Shown: in pieces, positions 17,968 through 26,710 of the stretch
Layout of the letters: every line of letters starts with the position of its first letter
How positions within the stretch are numbered: position 1 is the stretch's first letter
Assembly (NCBI RefSeq): GCF_046244365.1
Contig: NZ_CP176395.1
Coordinates: forward strand, 5,022,001 to 5,086,000
Reading direction: 5' to 3'
Source of the DNA: Paenibacillus_V sp046244365
Lineage (GTDB): Bacteria; Bacillota; Bacilli; Paenibacillales; NBRC-103111
Length of the DNA stretch: 64,000 nucleotides
Notes under the pieces: model-generated
Told to the model about the DNA's origin: nothing
Database searches by the model: none
Seen by the model: only the letters and a program-made list of their open reading frames with translations
Position numbers and translations under genes: made by a program

Positions 17968-18389
17968 ACGTATGGTTCGCCGTTTCGGCGCTGCTGTTAG
18001 CTTTATTAAGCGGAATTCACGTGTACTGGGCATTCGGAGGGAAATGGGGCTCCGACGTAGCCGTGCCCGTTACCTTGTCCCGGCAGCCGGCTTTCGTTCC
18101 GGGCAAAATCGGAACCCTCATCGTCGCATTGCTGCTCCTTGCCTCATCTGCGCTTTTGGTGATCGAAACCGGCCTCGTTACCGGTATATCCGAGTATTCG
18201 CCGGCTACATGGGGCTGCCTGGTTTGCGCCGTCGTCTTTGGGCTAAGAGCGGTCGGCGATTTCCGCTATGTCGGAATAGCCAAAAAAATTCGCGGCACCC
18301 GATTTGCCGTCTACGACAGTTTTTTGTTTACCCCGCTATGCGCGCTGCTGTCCTTGATGTTTTTTATGGCAATTGGAACGGGAGGCTGA
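17964..18389 (+). CDS. DUF3995 domain-containing membrane protein
   Basis: 141 residues, ATG at 17964 overlapping the TetR stop. Four hydrophobic segments are visible (about residues 3-22, 48-68, 80-97, 118-138). The N-terminal SGIHVYWAFGGKWG and central VVFGLRAVGDFRYVG are typical of DUF3995. Function unknown. In Bacilli such proteins often sit with TetR regulators and oxidoreductases, matching the remnant downstream. Confidence 0.85.
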   Translation: MNVWFAVSALLLALLSGIHVYWAFGGKWGSDVAVPVTLSRQPAFVPGKIGTLIVALLLLASSALLVIETGLVTGISEYSPATWGCLVCAVVFGLRAVGDFRYVGIAKKIRGTRFAVYDSFLFTPLCALLSLMFFMAIGTGG

Positions 18390-18394
18390 CCGAC

Positions 18395-18468
18395 ATGACA
18401 AAGGAACGGTTTCTGATCGCCGGCGGCGGCATTGCCGGCTTGACGGCAGCCATTGCCCTGCAGCAGTT
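18395..18468 (+). pseudogene. N-terminal remnant of an FAD-dependent monooxygenase
   Basis: An ATG at 18395 with GGAGG upstream begins MTKERFLIAGGGIAGLTAAI, the Rossmann dinucleotide-binding start of FAD-dependent aromatic or tetracycline-type monooxygenases. After about 24 codons the similarity stops and the frame runs antisense into the 3' end of the next gene. Roughly 350 codons are missing, so a deletion has fused the operon to the converging peptidase gene. Confidence 0.7.
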
Positions 18469-18481
18469 TGCCATTATTTTC

Positions 18482-19219
18482 TCAAGTATTGCGCTCCAGA
18501 TTCCCCTCTACCCGAATGCTCTCCGCGCGGCTTGCCTCCACGAAAGCCTCGAACAGCTTGCGCGATACCTCATCCGTTCCTGCCGTGTCCTCGGGATGCC
18601 ACTGTACGCCGAGTAGGAACGGGTGCTTCTCGCCTTCTACCGCCTCCACGATCCCGTCGTCGGAGCTTGCGGTGACGCGCAATCCGGGCGCGGGCTCCTT
18701 CACGGCTTGATGGTGAAACGAGTTCACTTTAAATGCCGATACACCCGCTATTTTATGCAGCAGGCTTCCCTCCACTGCCTTTACATTATGCGACAAATGG
18801 CATCTCGGCGCCCTTTGGGTGTGCTGGTGAGTGTTCGGACACTGGGTCGCGATATCTTGATATAAGCTGCCTCCAAGCGCCACGTTCAGCACCTGAATGC
18901 CCCGGCATATGGCAAAAATCGCTTTTTCCCGTTTCACGAACTCGCGCGCCAGAATGATTTCGACCCGGTCCCGTTCCGGCGTCACCCGGCCCAGTTCTCG
19001 ATGCGGCCGCTCGCCGAAATAACCCGGATCGACATCGGCGCCGCCCGACAGCAGCAGACCGTTTGCCGTTTCCGATAACGCAGCGATGTCTTCCTCGCTC
19101 AATCCGAACGGTACGATGACGGGTATGCCCCCGGCTTTCCGGATTTGATCGGCATAGGCATGCTTAAGCGTAGCAAGCTCATCCTCGTAATTAGGCGTAA
19201 TAGCGATGATCGGTTTCAT
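18482..19219 (-). CDS. Gamma-glutamyl-gamma-aminobutyrate hydrolase-like peptidase C26
   Basis: 245 residues, start ATG at 19217-19219 with GGGGGAAG upstream. Class I glutamine-amidotransferase fold: LLLSGGADVDPGYFGE, nucleophile Cys105 in IFAICRGIQVLN, ALGGSLYQDI, and the catalytic His/Glu in LGVQWHPED. PuuD-type enzymes hydrolyse gamma-glutamyl-GABA in putrescine breakdown; other members cut folate polyglutamate. No putrescine genes are adjacent, so the substrate is open. Its 3' end abuts the monooxygenase deletion point. Confidence 0.9.
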   Translation of the reverse strand: MKPIIAITPNYEDELATLKHAYADQIRKAGGIPVIVPFGLSEEDIAALSETANGLLLSGGADVDPGYFGERPHRELGRVTPERDRVEIILAREFVKREKAIFAICRGIQVLNVALGGSLYQDIATQCPNTHQHTQRAPRCHLSHNVKAVEGSLLHKIAGVSAFKVNSFHHQAVKEPAPGLRVTASSDDGIVEAVEGEKHPFLLGVQWHPEDTAGTDEVSRKLFEAFVEASRAESIRVEGNLERNT

Positions 19220-19406
19220 CGGCTTCCCCCATTCTAGTCAAGTCGGCATACGAACATTTGAGCCGAAACCGGCACTGTTCGGTTCCATCATATCGCCTTT
19301 CCCGCCGCTTCTCAATCGCTAAACAAGCACGGTCACGCCGTTAATTAGACGCCTGTCAATTAATCGACTAATTTATTTTAATATGACATACTAATTCATT
19401 TTCGTG

Positions 19407-19434
19407 TTATGATTATGATTATGATTATGATTAT
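19407..19434 (+). repeat. (TTATGA)n hexanucleotide tandem repeat in the pyc leader
   Basis: Four perfect TTATGA units followed by TTAT, about 80 bases upstream of the pyruvate carboxylase start, in an AT-rich stretch (19350-19440). Each unit contains TATGAT, a possible -10, so copy number could alter promoter strength. The rest of 19220-19516 shows no gene. Confidence 0.7.
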
Positions 19435-19516
19435 TGGAAGAAGTCTTTGTGTTTCTTAATGCGGCATGAGTATAATGGAAGTACAAGTAAACCACCAACG
19501 GAGGAACAGGGATCCT

Positions 19517-22500
19517 ATGAATGAAGCGAGGAACATCAGAAGGTTCAAAAAAATTCTTGTAGCCAATCGCGGCGAAATCGCAATCCGGGTTTTTCGTGCG
19601 TGTACGGAGCTAAACATCCAGACGGTTGCCATTTACTCGGAACAGGATAACCTTTCGCTTCACCGCTTTAAAGCGGATGAGGCCTATTTGATAGGCAAAG
19701 GGAAAGGCCCGATCGAGGCTTACTTGGACATTGAAGACATCTTGGAAGTGGCGAAGCGCCACGATGTCGACGCGATTCATCCCGGCTACGGCTTTCTGGC
19801 CGAAAACGAACAGTTCGCCAAACGCTGCGAAGAGGAAGGCGTCGTCTTCATCGGGCCGAAATCGGAGCATATCCGCATGTTCGGCGATAAAGTCATCGCG
19901 CGTCAAATGGCGATTCAAGCCGAGCTTCCCGTCATTCCCGGAACGACCGATCCCATCGCCTCGCTTCAAGAAGCCATGCTGTTCACCAAGGAGCACGGCT
20001 ACCCGGTCATCATCAAAGCTGCATCTGGCGGCGGCGGACGCGGCATGCGGATCGTACGGGATGCGGACGAGCTTCAGCCCGCACTCGAAAGAGCGCGTTC
20101 GGAAGCCAAGTCAGCTTTCGGGAATGAAGCCGTTTATATCGAGAAGTATTTGGAGAACCCGAAACACATCGAAGTGCAGGTGCTTGCCGACAACTACGGC
20201 AATGCCGTCCATTTATTCGAACGCGATTGCTCCATTCAGCGCCGTTATCAGAAGGTCGTCGAGGTTGCGCCGAGTCTGACGCTTACCGAAGAGCAGCGAA
20301 ACGACATTTGCCAGGCAGCGCTTCGCCTTGCGGCGAACTCCGGCTACATCAATGCCGGTACGGTGGAATTCCTCGTTACGAGCGACGGCCGCTTCTATTT
20401 CATTGAAGTAAATCCGCGTATCCAGGTCGAGCACACGATTACGGAACTCATTACGGATATCGATATCGTACAATCCCAAATTCATATCGCCGAGGGCTAT
20501 GCGTTGTCGGACGCGCAGATAGGCATCGCTTCCCAGTCCGCTATCCGGATCAACGGCTTCGCGATTCAGAGCCGGGTGACGACGGAGGATCCGGACCGCG
20601 GCTTCGTGCCGGATACGGGCCGGATCGTCGCTTACCGTTCGGGCGGTGGCTTCGGCGTTCGTCTGGATACGGGCAACAGCGGGGTCGGGGCCAACGTAAC
20701 GCCTCACTACGACTCCCTGCTTGTCAAAGTATCGACGCATGCGAGCACCTTTGAGCAAACCGCGCGCAAAATGCTTCGTACGCTTAAGGAATTCCGGATT
20801 CGCGGCGTCAAAACCAATATTCCTTTCTTGGAAAATGTGGTGCAGCATCCCGACTTTCTAAGCGGCAACTACAACACCTCCTTCATCGATACGAAGCCGG
20901 AACTGTTCGAATTCGTGCAGAAGCAGGACCGCGGCACGAAATTGCTCAAATATATCGGGCTCACGACCGTCAACGGGCACCCCGGCATTCCGAAGCTTCA
21001 AAGAAAGCCGGAGTTCGACGAAGTGAGAATCCCGAAAATCCCGCTCAAACAGCCCTATATTCCGGGAACGAAGCAAATATTGGACGAGCAAGGCGCTTCC
21101 GGGCTAGTAAAATGGATCAGCGGACAAAACCGCGTCCTCGTCACCGATACGAGCTTCCGCGACGCGCATCAATCACTGCTTGCGACGCGCGTTCGCACGT
21201 ACGATTTGCTGCAGATCGCCGAAGAAACGGGCAAAACGGCTCACGATCTGTTCTCCTTGGAAATGTGGGGCGGCGCAACCTTCGATACGTGCATGCGTTT
21301 CTCGAACGAAGATCCTTGGGAACGTCTGATCAAATTGCGCAAAAAAATACCGAACATTCTATTCCAAATGCTGTTCCGCGGGGCCAATGCAGTCGGCTAT
21401 GCGAACTACCCGGACAATGTCATCAAGAAGTTCATTCATACGTCTGCGCATGCGGGCATCGACGTATTCCGTATTTTCGACAGCTTGAACAGCATCGACA
21501 ACATGCGTCTGGCCATTGACACCGTATGCGAAACCGGCAAAATTGCCGAAGCCGCGATCTGCTATACCGGCGATATTCTCGATCCGAACCGCGCCAAATA
21601 CAATTTGAAATACTACGTCAATATGGCGAAGGAACTGGAGAAGGCCGGCGCCCATATTCTCGCGATCAAGGATATGGCATCTCTGCTGAAACCGTATGCG
21701 GGCTACCAGCTGATCAAGGCGCTTAAAGAGGAAGTCGGCATTCCGATCCACCTTCATACGCACGATACCAGCGGCAACGGCGGAGCGCTTCTGCTCAAGG
21801 CCGTCGAAGCAGGCGTGGACATCGTGGACGCGGCAATCGGCTCGATGTCGGGCATGACGTCGCAGCCTAGCTTGAACTCGCTTATTTTTGCTCTGGAGCA
21901 TGAGGAGCGCGCAACGGGACTTGATGACCGTTCCTTCCAGAAGCTTTCCGATTATTGGGAGGACGTGCGCCGTTACTACGCTCCTTTCGAGTCCGAAATG
22001 AAAGCGAGCAGCGCCGAGATTTACCGTCACGAAATGCCGGGCGGCCAGTACAGCAATTTGCAGCAGCAAAGCAAGTCCGTCGGACTCGGCAGCCGCTGGG
22101 AAGAAGTAAAAGAAGCTTACAGCACCGTCAATCAGATGTTCGGCGACATCGTCAAAGTCACCCCTTCCTCCAAAGTAGTCGGCGATATGGCTCTGTTTAT
22201 GGTCCAGAACAATTTGAAGCCGAACGATGTGATGGAACGCGGTGAATCCCTTGACTTCCCGGAATCCGTCGTACAGATGTTCCAGGGATATTTAGGCCAG
22301 CCGCAAGGCGGCTTCCCTGAGGAGCTTCGCGACATTATTCTTAAAGGACGCGACTACTTCACGCGTCGTCCGGGAGAGCTGCTGCCGTCCGTCGATTTGG
22401 ACGAACTCCGCGGCAAGCTCGAGAAAGAGCTGAACCGCGATATTACCGATTACGATTTGATGTCCTACATCATGTACCCGAAAGTGTATGTGGAAATGCT

Positions 22501-22984
22501 CAAAAAAGCCGAAGGGTTCGGCGACTTGTCCGTCCTCGATACGCCGACATTCTTCTACGGCCTGGCAGTCGGCGAAGAAGCCGCGATCAGCATCGAGCAA
22601 GGCAAAACGCTCATTGTCAAGTTGGTCATGATCGGAGACATTCAGCCTGATGGCCACCGCACCATCTATTTCGAAATGAACGGGCAGCCTCGTGAAATTG
22701 CGGTTAGAGACGCATCCGCCAAGGTCACCCAGCAACACAAAGAGAAAGCGAATCCGAGCGTACCCGGTCATATCGGGGCCAGCATGCCGGGCAAGGTGCT
22801 CAGCGTGAAGGTTAAGCAAGGGGAAGAAGTGAAGAAAGGCGACCCTCTTCTCGTCAGCGAAGCGATGAAGATGGAGCTCGTCATTCAAGCTCCTTTCGCC
22901 GGAACGGTCAAAGAAATCGTCGTGAAGGCCGACGAATTCATCGAATCGGGCGACCTGCTTATTGTCTTGGAGCCTAAAAGCTAA
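19517..22984 (+). CDS. pyc: Pyruvate carboxylase
   Basis: 1155 residues, matching the family (about 1148). Start ATG at 19517 with AGGG six bases upstream; an earlier ATG at 19466 adds 17 unconserved residues. Domains in order: biotin carboxylase with KILVANRGEIAIRVFRAC, HPGYGFLAEN, KAASGGGGRGMR and EVNPRIQVEHT; carboxyltransferase barrel with TDTSFRDAHQSLLATRVR, EMWGGATFD and HLHTHDTSGNG; and biotin carboxyl carrier with biotinyl-lysine 1118 in SEAMKMEL. It makes oxaloacetate from pyruvate, bicarbonate and ATP, replenishing the TCA cycle. It is monocistronic with a strong terminator. Confidence 0.98.
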   Translation: MNEARNIRRFKKILVANRGEIAIRVFRACTELNIQTVAIYSEQDNLSLHRFKADEAYLIGKGKGPIEAYLDIEDILEVAKRHDVDAIHPGYGFLAENEQFAKRCEEEGVVFIGPKSEHIRMFGDKVIARQMAIQAELPVIPGTTDPIASLQEAMLFTKEHGYPVIIKAASGGGGRGMRIVRDADELQPALERARSEAKSAFGNEAVYIEKYLENPKHIEVQVLADNYGNAVHLFERDCSIQRRYQKVVEVAPSLTLTEEQRNDICQAALRLAANSGYINAGTVEFLVTSDGRFYFIEVNPRIQVEHTITELITDIDIVQSQIHIAEGYALSDAQIGIASQSAIRINGFAIQSRVTTEDPDRGFVPDTGRIVAYRSGGGFGVRLDTGNSGVGANVTPHYDSLLVKVSTHASTFEQTARKMLRTLKEFRIRGVKTNIPFLENVVQHPDFLSGNYNTSFIDTKPELFEFVQKQDRGTKLLKYIGLTTVNGHPGIPKLQRKPEFDEVRIPKIPLKQPYIPGTKQILDEQGASGLVKWISGQNRVLVTDTSFRDAHQSLLATRVRTYDLLQIAEETGKTAHDLFSLEMWGGATFDTCMRFSNEDPWERLIKLRKKIPNILFQMLFRGANAVGYANYPDNVIKKFIHTSAHAGIDVFRIFDSLNSIDNMRLAIDTVCETGKIAEAAICYTGDILDPNRAKYNLKYYVNMAKELEKAGAHILAIKDMASLLKPYAGYQLIKALKEEVGIPIHLHTHDTSGNGGALLLKAVEAGVDIVDAAIGSMSGMTSQPSLNSLIFALEHEERATGLDDRSFQKLSDYWEDVRRYYAPFESEMKASSAEIYRHEMPGGQYSNLQQQSKSVGLGSRWEEVKEAYSTVNQMFGDIVKVTPSSKVVGDMALFMVQNNLKPNDVMERGESLDFPESVVQMFQGYLGQPQGGFPEELRDIILKGRDYFTRRPGELLPSVDLDELRGKLEKELNRDITDYDLMSYIMYPKVYVEMLKKAEGFGDLSVLDTPTFFYGLAVGEEAAISIEQGKTLIVKLVMIGDIQPDGHRTIYFEMNGQPREIAVRDASAKVTQQHKEKANPSVPGHIGASMPGKVLSVKVKQGEEVKKGDPLLVSEAMKMELVIQAPFAGTVKEIVVKADEFIESGDLLIVLEPKS

Positions 22985-23000
22985 ACCAATTTTTCCGAAA

Positions 23001-23041
23001 CGCCCTCTCGTCTTCCAACAGGAAGACGGGAGGGCGTTTTT
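23001..23041 (+). terminator. Strong intrinsic terminator after pyc
   Basis: Hairpin from 23001 to 23036 (arms CGCCCTCTCGTCTTCC and GGAAGACGGGAGGGCG, loop AACA) followed by TTTTT. It can also serve the converging minus-strand gene that ends at 23095. Confidence 0.92.
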
Positions 23042-23094
23042 GCGGCGGAGCCGTTCGAACTATGCGATCCTTTATCTCGCCTGGGAACTATCTC

Positions 23095-23673
23095 TCATCC
23101 AATGCCAATCACATCGGAGGCAAGCGCGGCGACGAGCAAAACGCTTAATGCGGCTGTTGCGGCAACCCTAAGCCTATTTGTTTTTGCGTCATGGCCTCGA
23201 AGCGACGCAGCCGATCGGTAATACAAGATCGCTCCGGCTGCGATAAGCGCAGCTTCCACCGCAATCTCGGCATAAGGATATTGCCATAATCCGAAGCCAA
23301 AGGTCGGCAAATCGCCCCAGTTGCCGGGCAGCAAGGGCATATCCGCCCGATGCACCAACAGATCGAGCAGCCAATGGCTGAATACGACGGATCCGATAGC
23401 CGCGCCGCCTCTTTTCCCCCACCTTTTCCCCGCCATGAGCCCGGCAGCAAGCGCTATCAATAAGGCTCCGAGCAGCGAATGGGTGTAATCGGCATGAATG
23501 ATATGCTCTCCGAAGCCTCCATCCGCTACCGGCTCCATCGTTTCGATACCGGATAGGAACAAGGGTACAAAAATGACATCAAGCAGCTGAGTGCCGAGCA
23601 TGAGCGCCCAAAGCGGCGTCTCCGGCGATTTCGCTTTTACGGCTGCGGCCAAACCGAAATGTCCTGCGAACAT
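23095..23673 (-). CDS. YdjM-like / metal-dependent hydrolase family membrane protein
   Basis: 192 residues from the ATG at 23671-23673 with AAAGGGGTGAG upstream; an ATG at 23694 is a weaker alternative. Polytopic: hydrophobic segments near 6-20, 32-52, 75-95, 98-115, 135-160 and 170-190. FAGHFGLAAAVKA, LLDVIFV, HADYTHSLLGALL and SHWLLDLLVHRADMPL carry the conserved His/Asp residues of the membrane-bound LexA-regulated/YdjM 'metal-dependent hydrolase' group. Activity unproven. Last gene of an MBL-TetR-microprotein operon. Confidence 0.75.
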   Translation of the reverse strand: MFAGHFGLAAAVKAKSPETPLWALMLGTQLLDVIFVPLFLSGIETMEPVADGGFGEHIIHADYTHSLLGALLIALAAGLMAGKRWGKRGGAAIGSVVFSHWLLDLLVHRADMPLLPGNWGDLPTFGFGLWQYPYAEIAVEAALIAAGAILYYRSAASLRGHDAKTNRLRVAATAALSVLLVAALASDVIGIG

Positions 23674-23680
23674 ATTCCGC

Positions 23681-23767
23681 TCACCCCTTTCCATTCGCGC
23701 GGCGTAATTTGGCATCCAGCCAGCCGCAGCCTATCGTAAACAACAAAAGAAACACGATGAAACTCAT
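23681..23767 (-). CDS. 28-residue single-pass membrane microprotein (predicted)
   Basis: ATG at 23765-23767 with AAGGAG about nine bases upstream gives MSFIVFLLLFTIGCGWLDAK plus a basic tail of eight residues (LRRANGKG). One hydrophobic segment then a positively charged end predicts an inside-C-terminus membrane peptide. It fills the gap between the TetR stop (23788) and the start of the membrane protein (23673), with spacings of 20 and 7 bases, so it would be translated within the operon. No homologue is recalled; it could be a leader for the next gene. Confidence 0.45.
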   Translation of the reverse strand: MSFIVFLLLFTIGCGWLDAKLRRANGKG

Positions 23768-23787
23768 CTCCGTCATCTCCTTCGCCA

Positions 23788-24375
23788 TCACCGGCGGGTA
23801 TCGGGGGCAGCAGTCATTGCACGCATTCCTGCAAGAAACGTATCGATTAACATTTGCAGCGTCACATCCAAGCTCAAGGGCAGTCCGAAGCCCCCCTTTT
23901 GCTCCAGCGAAGCAAAACCGTGCAGCACGCTCCGTAAGCCTCTAACGGCATGAAGCGCGGCATCGTCCATCAAATCGTATTCCTGCAGCACGCGCAGGAC
24001 GATCTCGACAGACTCCGTGCCGATTTGCACATACTCCGGATCCGCGGCGTCCGGAGGCAGCAGCGTCGATTCATACAAGCCCGGATGGGAACGCGCGAAG
24101 GCGATATAGGCATTCGCAAAGGCGCGAACCGCATCGTCGCCGGACTTCCCGACCGCTGCGCGCGTCAATTCCCCGTTCAATTTCGTCAGACCGTAAATGG
24201 CCAGCTTGTTTCGCAGTCCCGGCAATCCGTTTACATGATTGTATAGAGACGGTGAACGTACGCTCAGCTTTTGCGCCAAAGATGCGAGCGTTACCTCAGA
24301 GATTCCTTTCGTATCGGCAATCTCCGCTGCAGCCTGCACGATCGTCGGCAAATCAAGACCGATTCTTGGCGACAT
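23788..24375 (-). CDS. TetR/AcrR family regulator with WHG-type C-terminal domain
   Basis: 195 residues. HTH in TIVQAAAEIADTKGISEVTL and ASLAQKLSVRSPSLYNHVNG; the SLYNHV/LR..LA pattern and FARSHPGLYESTL match the TetR_C_33/WHG group. It starts three bases after the MBL gene stop and is translated with it. It most likely binds the tandem ACTAAT-N3-ATTAGT operators in front of the operon. Confidence 0.9.
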   Translation of the reverse strand: MSPRIGLDLPTIVQAAAEIADTKGISEVTLASLAQKLSVRSPSLYNHVNGLPGLRNKLAIYGLTKLNGELTRAAVGKSGDDAVRAFANAYIAFARSHPGLYESTLLPPDAADPEYVQIGTESVEIVLRVLQEYDLMDDAALHAVRGLRSVLHGFASLEQKGGFGLPLSLDVTLQMLIDTFLAGMRAMTAAPDTRR

Positions 24376-24378
24376 GGT

Positions 24379-25110
24379 TCATAGCTCCTTTGCGATGTTG
24401 GTTTTGACTAGCTTACGTTCCGCTTCCTTGACGGCACGGTCCATCTTGGCCCCCGGCTGCTTCAGCATCCGTCCGTGACCGACGGCTAGCAGCGTCGGAC
24501 GAAGATCTCTCAGCTTGCGGGCGCTTTCGAGCGCGATATCCTTGCTCCAGGTAGCCATTGCGGGGAAAGGGAACCATGGGCGAAATTGTCCCGATACCGC
24601 CATCCCGCCCCGAGTTTGAAAGGCATCGCCCGCGATCATGGCGCCGTTACGGGTATCGAGAAAAGCCATCGAACCCGGCGTGTGGCCCGGCGCTGCTATG
24701 GCGAGCAGCGAGCCGATGCGATCGCCGTCATGCAGCAATACTTCCGCGCGCGTTTGCACCTTTTTGGGTACGTCGCCGCGTATCGGCGTTTCCGGTTCGT
24801 TCGGGTCGAGCGACGTATCGCCGCTCAGCAGACGAGCGTCGCGCTCCGATATGTGTACGGTGGCATTCGGCAGCGTTTGCTTAAGTCCATCGAGCGCGCC
24901 GACATGGTCGCCATGCGCGTGGGTCAGCACGATACGCGTAATCGGTTTCCCGATTTTCTCAGCCGCCCGCAAAATACCTTTGACGCTATACGGGAGTGCG
25001 GCATCGATCAGCGTCAAGCCGTCCTCCTCCTCGACGATATAACAGTTAACCGGAAAGAACCGGGGCATAAACGTCAATTGGTAAACCGTACTCTCCACTA
25101 TCGTTCTCAT
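24379..25110 (-). CDS. MBL-fold metallo-hydrolase
   Basis: 243 residues from the ATG at 25108-25110 with GAGAGGG upstream (an ATG at 25125 has no site). Metal-binding motif LTHAHGDHVGAL near residues 65-76, further ligands in APGHTPGSMAF, GDAFQTRGG and AVGHGRML. Metallo-beta-lactamase superfamily, YflN/glyoxalase II-like; substrate unknown. First gene of the TetR-controlled operon. Confidence 0.9.
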   Translation of the reverse strand: MRTIVESTVYQLTFMPRFFPVNCYIVEEEDGLTLIDAALPYSVKGILRAAEKIGKPITRIVLTHAHGDHVGALDGLKQTLPNATVHISERDARLLSGDTSLDPNEPETPIRGDVPKKVQTRAEVLLHDGDRIGSLLAIAAPGHTPGSMAFLDTRNGAMIAGDAFQTRGGMAVSGQFRPWFPFPAMATWSKDIALESARKLRDLRPTLLAVGHGRMLKQPGAKMDRAVKEAERKLVKTNIAKEL

Positions 25111-25145
25111 GTTACCCTCTCCCATTCATTATCGCTGTTAGCATT

Positions 25146-25194
25146 AAAACTAATATCATTAGTTTTATTATAACTAATACCATTAGTTTTGCAA
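25146..25194 (-). promoter_or_regulatory. TetR operon promoter with tandem operators inside and below the core
   Basis: On the minus strand -35 TTGCAA (25189-25194) and -10 TATAAT (25167-25172) are separated by 16 bases. The spacer is filled by ACTAATACCATTAGT (25173-25187, plus strand), and a second palindrome, ACTAAT-N3-ATTAGT flanked by AAA/TTT (25146-25166), lies just after the -10. Occupancy of either would block RNA polymerase. Confidence 0.85.
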
Positions 25195-25278
25195 CATGTT
25201 TTTTGGAATGCTTGTCCCTTACCCTTTGCTCCTCTTCAGTACAACGACAAGAAAATCCCCCTCCAATCAGTCCGACTC

Positions 25279-25443
25279 ATGGGCACGGTGGTATCACCCA
25301 TCGTTGTTACACCTGGTCGTTCGGAAAATATCTTCGTTGAAGATTTGAGAACCATTACAATCGAAAGTCTTACAGGAGTACTACCTGAAGCAAGCGCTAC
25401 AGGTAGTTTAGTATTAGATTTACACTATTGCGTAACATGCTAA
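25279..25443 (+). CDS. Short ORF of unknown function, possibly a C-terminal fragment
   Basis: 54 residues from ATG 25279 (an upstream ATG at 25189 gives 84). The end, with VVTPGRSENIFVEDLRTITI and LVLDLHYCVTC, looks like a beta-strand-rich C-terminus with a terminal Cys pair, recalling spore-appendage or exosporium-type proteins. No clear binding site precedes either ATG, so this may be a remnant or chance ORF. The rest of 25195-25582 holds nothing recognisable. Confidence 0.25.
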   Translation: MGTVVSPIVVTPGRSENIFVEDLRTITIESLTGVLPEASATGSLVLDLHYCVTC

Positions 25444-25582
25444 TTAAGTTGCAAATGTATTTAGGCATAGATTAACATAGGTATCATAACGAGTATATTC
25501 AAACGAATAGAGATGGACATTGCCGCCGGTTTTCTACCTTTATCTTTTGGCTTCAGCATAAACTTCAAACATGCACATCTGG

Positions 25583-26021
25583 GATTCGCCTTCTTTTTGC
25601 GAAACCGTTCTCTTCGGAGTCAAAAGGCAAGGTCGAACGTCTAAACGGCGTTGTGCAAGGATTCCTGAGCGGGGTGCAGCTTGAGAAGCCGCAAACGCTG
25701 GGTCAGTTCAACATGTGGTTTCAGGCTTGGCTCTAAATATGCCACTAGAATAGCCGCATTCCGCCCTGGAAGAGAAGAAGCCGGAACCGGCTTTTCGGAG
25801 TGACACGAAAACGCTGCGGTTCGCCCCGCCTGAACTTCTCGCAAATGCGTTTCTCCACTGCGAGGATCGGAGGGTGAACAAAGCCGGCTGCATCGCTTCA
25901 TGGGCAAAAAATACAAGGTCGGCATCCTGTTCATCGGTCGAACCGTTCAGGTGGTCTATGCCCCTTCGGACATTACAGAAGTGACGATCGAATACGAGGG
26001 CCATACGTGCCATCTTAACTA
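25583..26021 (+). pseudogene. Decayed Mu-type DDE transposase, C-terminal part
   Basis: Three coding pieces in different frames line up as one protein: SKGKVERLNGVVQGFLSGVQ up to WFQAWL and a stop at about 25736; DTKTLRFAPPELLANAFLHC to NKAGCI (from about 25801); then FMGKKYKVGILFIGRTVQVV and DITEVTIEYEGH ending at 26021. This is the C-terminal end of DDE-type integrase/transposases with a Mu-like C-terminal beta domain. At least two frameshifts and a missing N-terminus make it non-functional. Confidence 0.75.
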
Positions 26022-26233
26022 AGAAAGAAGCTCTTCGCTTAGTCTGAATTAGCAACCCTTAGCCATTGGGGGAAACCTTCCCATATAATGCGGGACGGTT
26101 ATTTGTTGTCCCCTTTTATGAGTATACCATCCTTCATTTCGTTCATTAATGATTAAATATTGACGGCCTATTAGCTGGTATAGCATAACCAGCGTATATT
26201 TATACACCCATAGCGTAAGATTTGGGCTCGTTC

Positions 26234-26710
26234 TTATTCCTGGATTTCAATATCGTGGTCTTTACACCAATCAATAACTAATTCTTTAATCTTACTTTCT
26301 TTGAAATTGTACCAATTTTTAACGATACCATGCTCTAATATTCCATCTTTAAATCTTCGATATGCTCCTCTTCCTTGAATGGCATCATAAAGGTCTTTAC
26401 GAATGTTTTGATCTTCTAGAGTCCCAATAAACTCCTCCATGATTTCATATTCGTTATAGTCATTTCTAAATGTGAAATCAACGTAAATCCCATTTTCATC
26501 CTCAATAACGCTTATGGCTTTTTCAATATTCTCCCTTTGCCATTCGGGAAATTTATCAAGTGGCTTATCATCTTCAGCAGCTCCAATTTCTTCTCTTGTT
26601 AGTGTAAAAACTTCCCCTGATTTAGTGTTTATAAATGTAAATGTATCATCAATTTGGATTTCAATTTCTCCGATTAGATCGTTCAACTTTACTGGTTTGT
26701 TATTCTTCAT
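26234..26710 (-). CDS. UPF0158 family protein
   Basis: 158 residues, ATG with GAAAGGGG upstream. The pattern DTFTFINTKSGEV, FPEWQRENIEKA, FTFRNDYNEYEIMEEFI, DAIQGRGAYRRFKDGI and DWCKDHDIE matches the UPF0158 family (small soluble, function unknown). Low-GC coding sequence unlike the backbone. Stand-alone gene at the edge of the palindrome-separated array. Confidence 0.85.
   Translation of the reverse strand: MKNNKPVKLNDLIGEIEIQIDDTFTFINTKSGEVFTLTREEIGAAEDDKPLDKFPEWQRENIEKAISVIEDENGIYVDFTFRNDYNEYEIMEEFIGTLEDQNIRKDLYDAIQGRGAYRRFKDGILEHGIVKNWYNFKESKIKELVIDWCKDHDIEIQE

Noticed and set aside
19407..19434. CRISPR-like repeat
   Set aside because: Units are 6 bases with no spacers and no cas genes nearby; a microsatellite.
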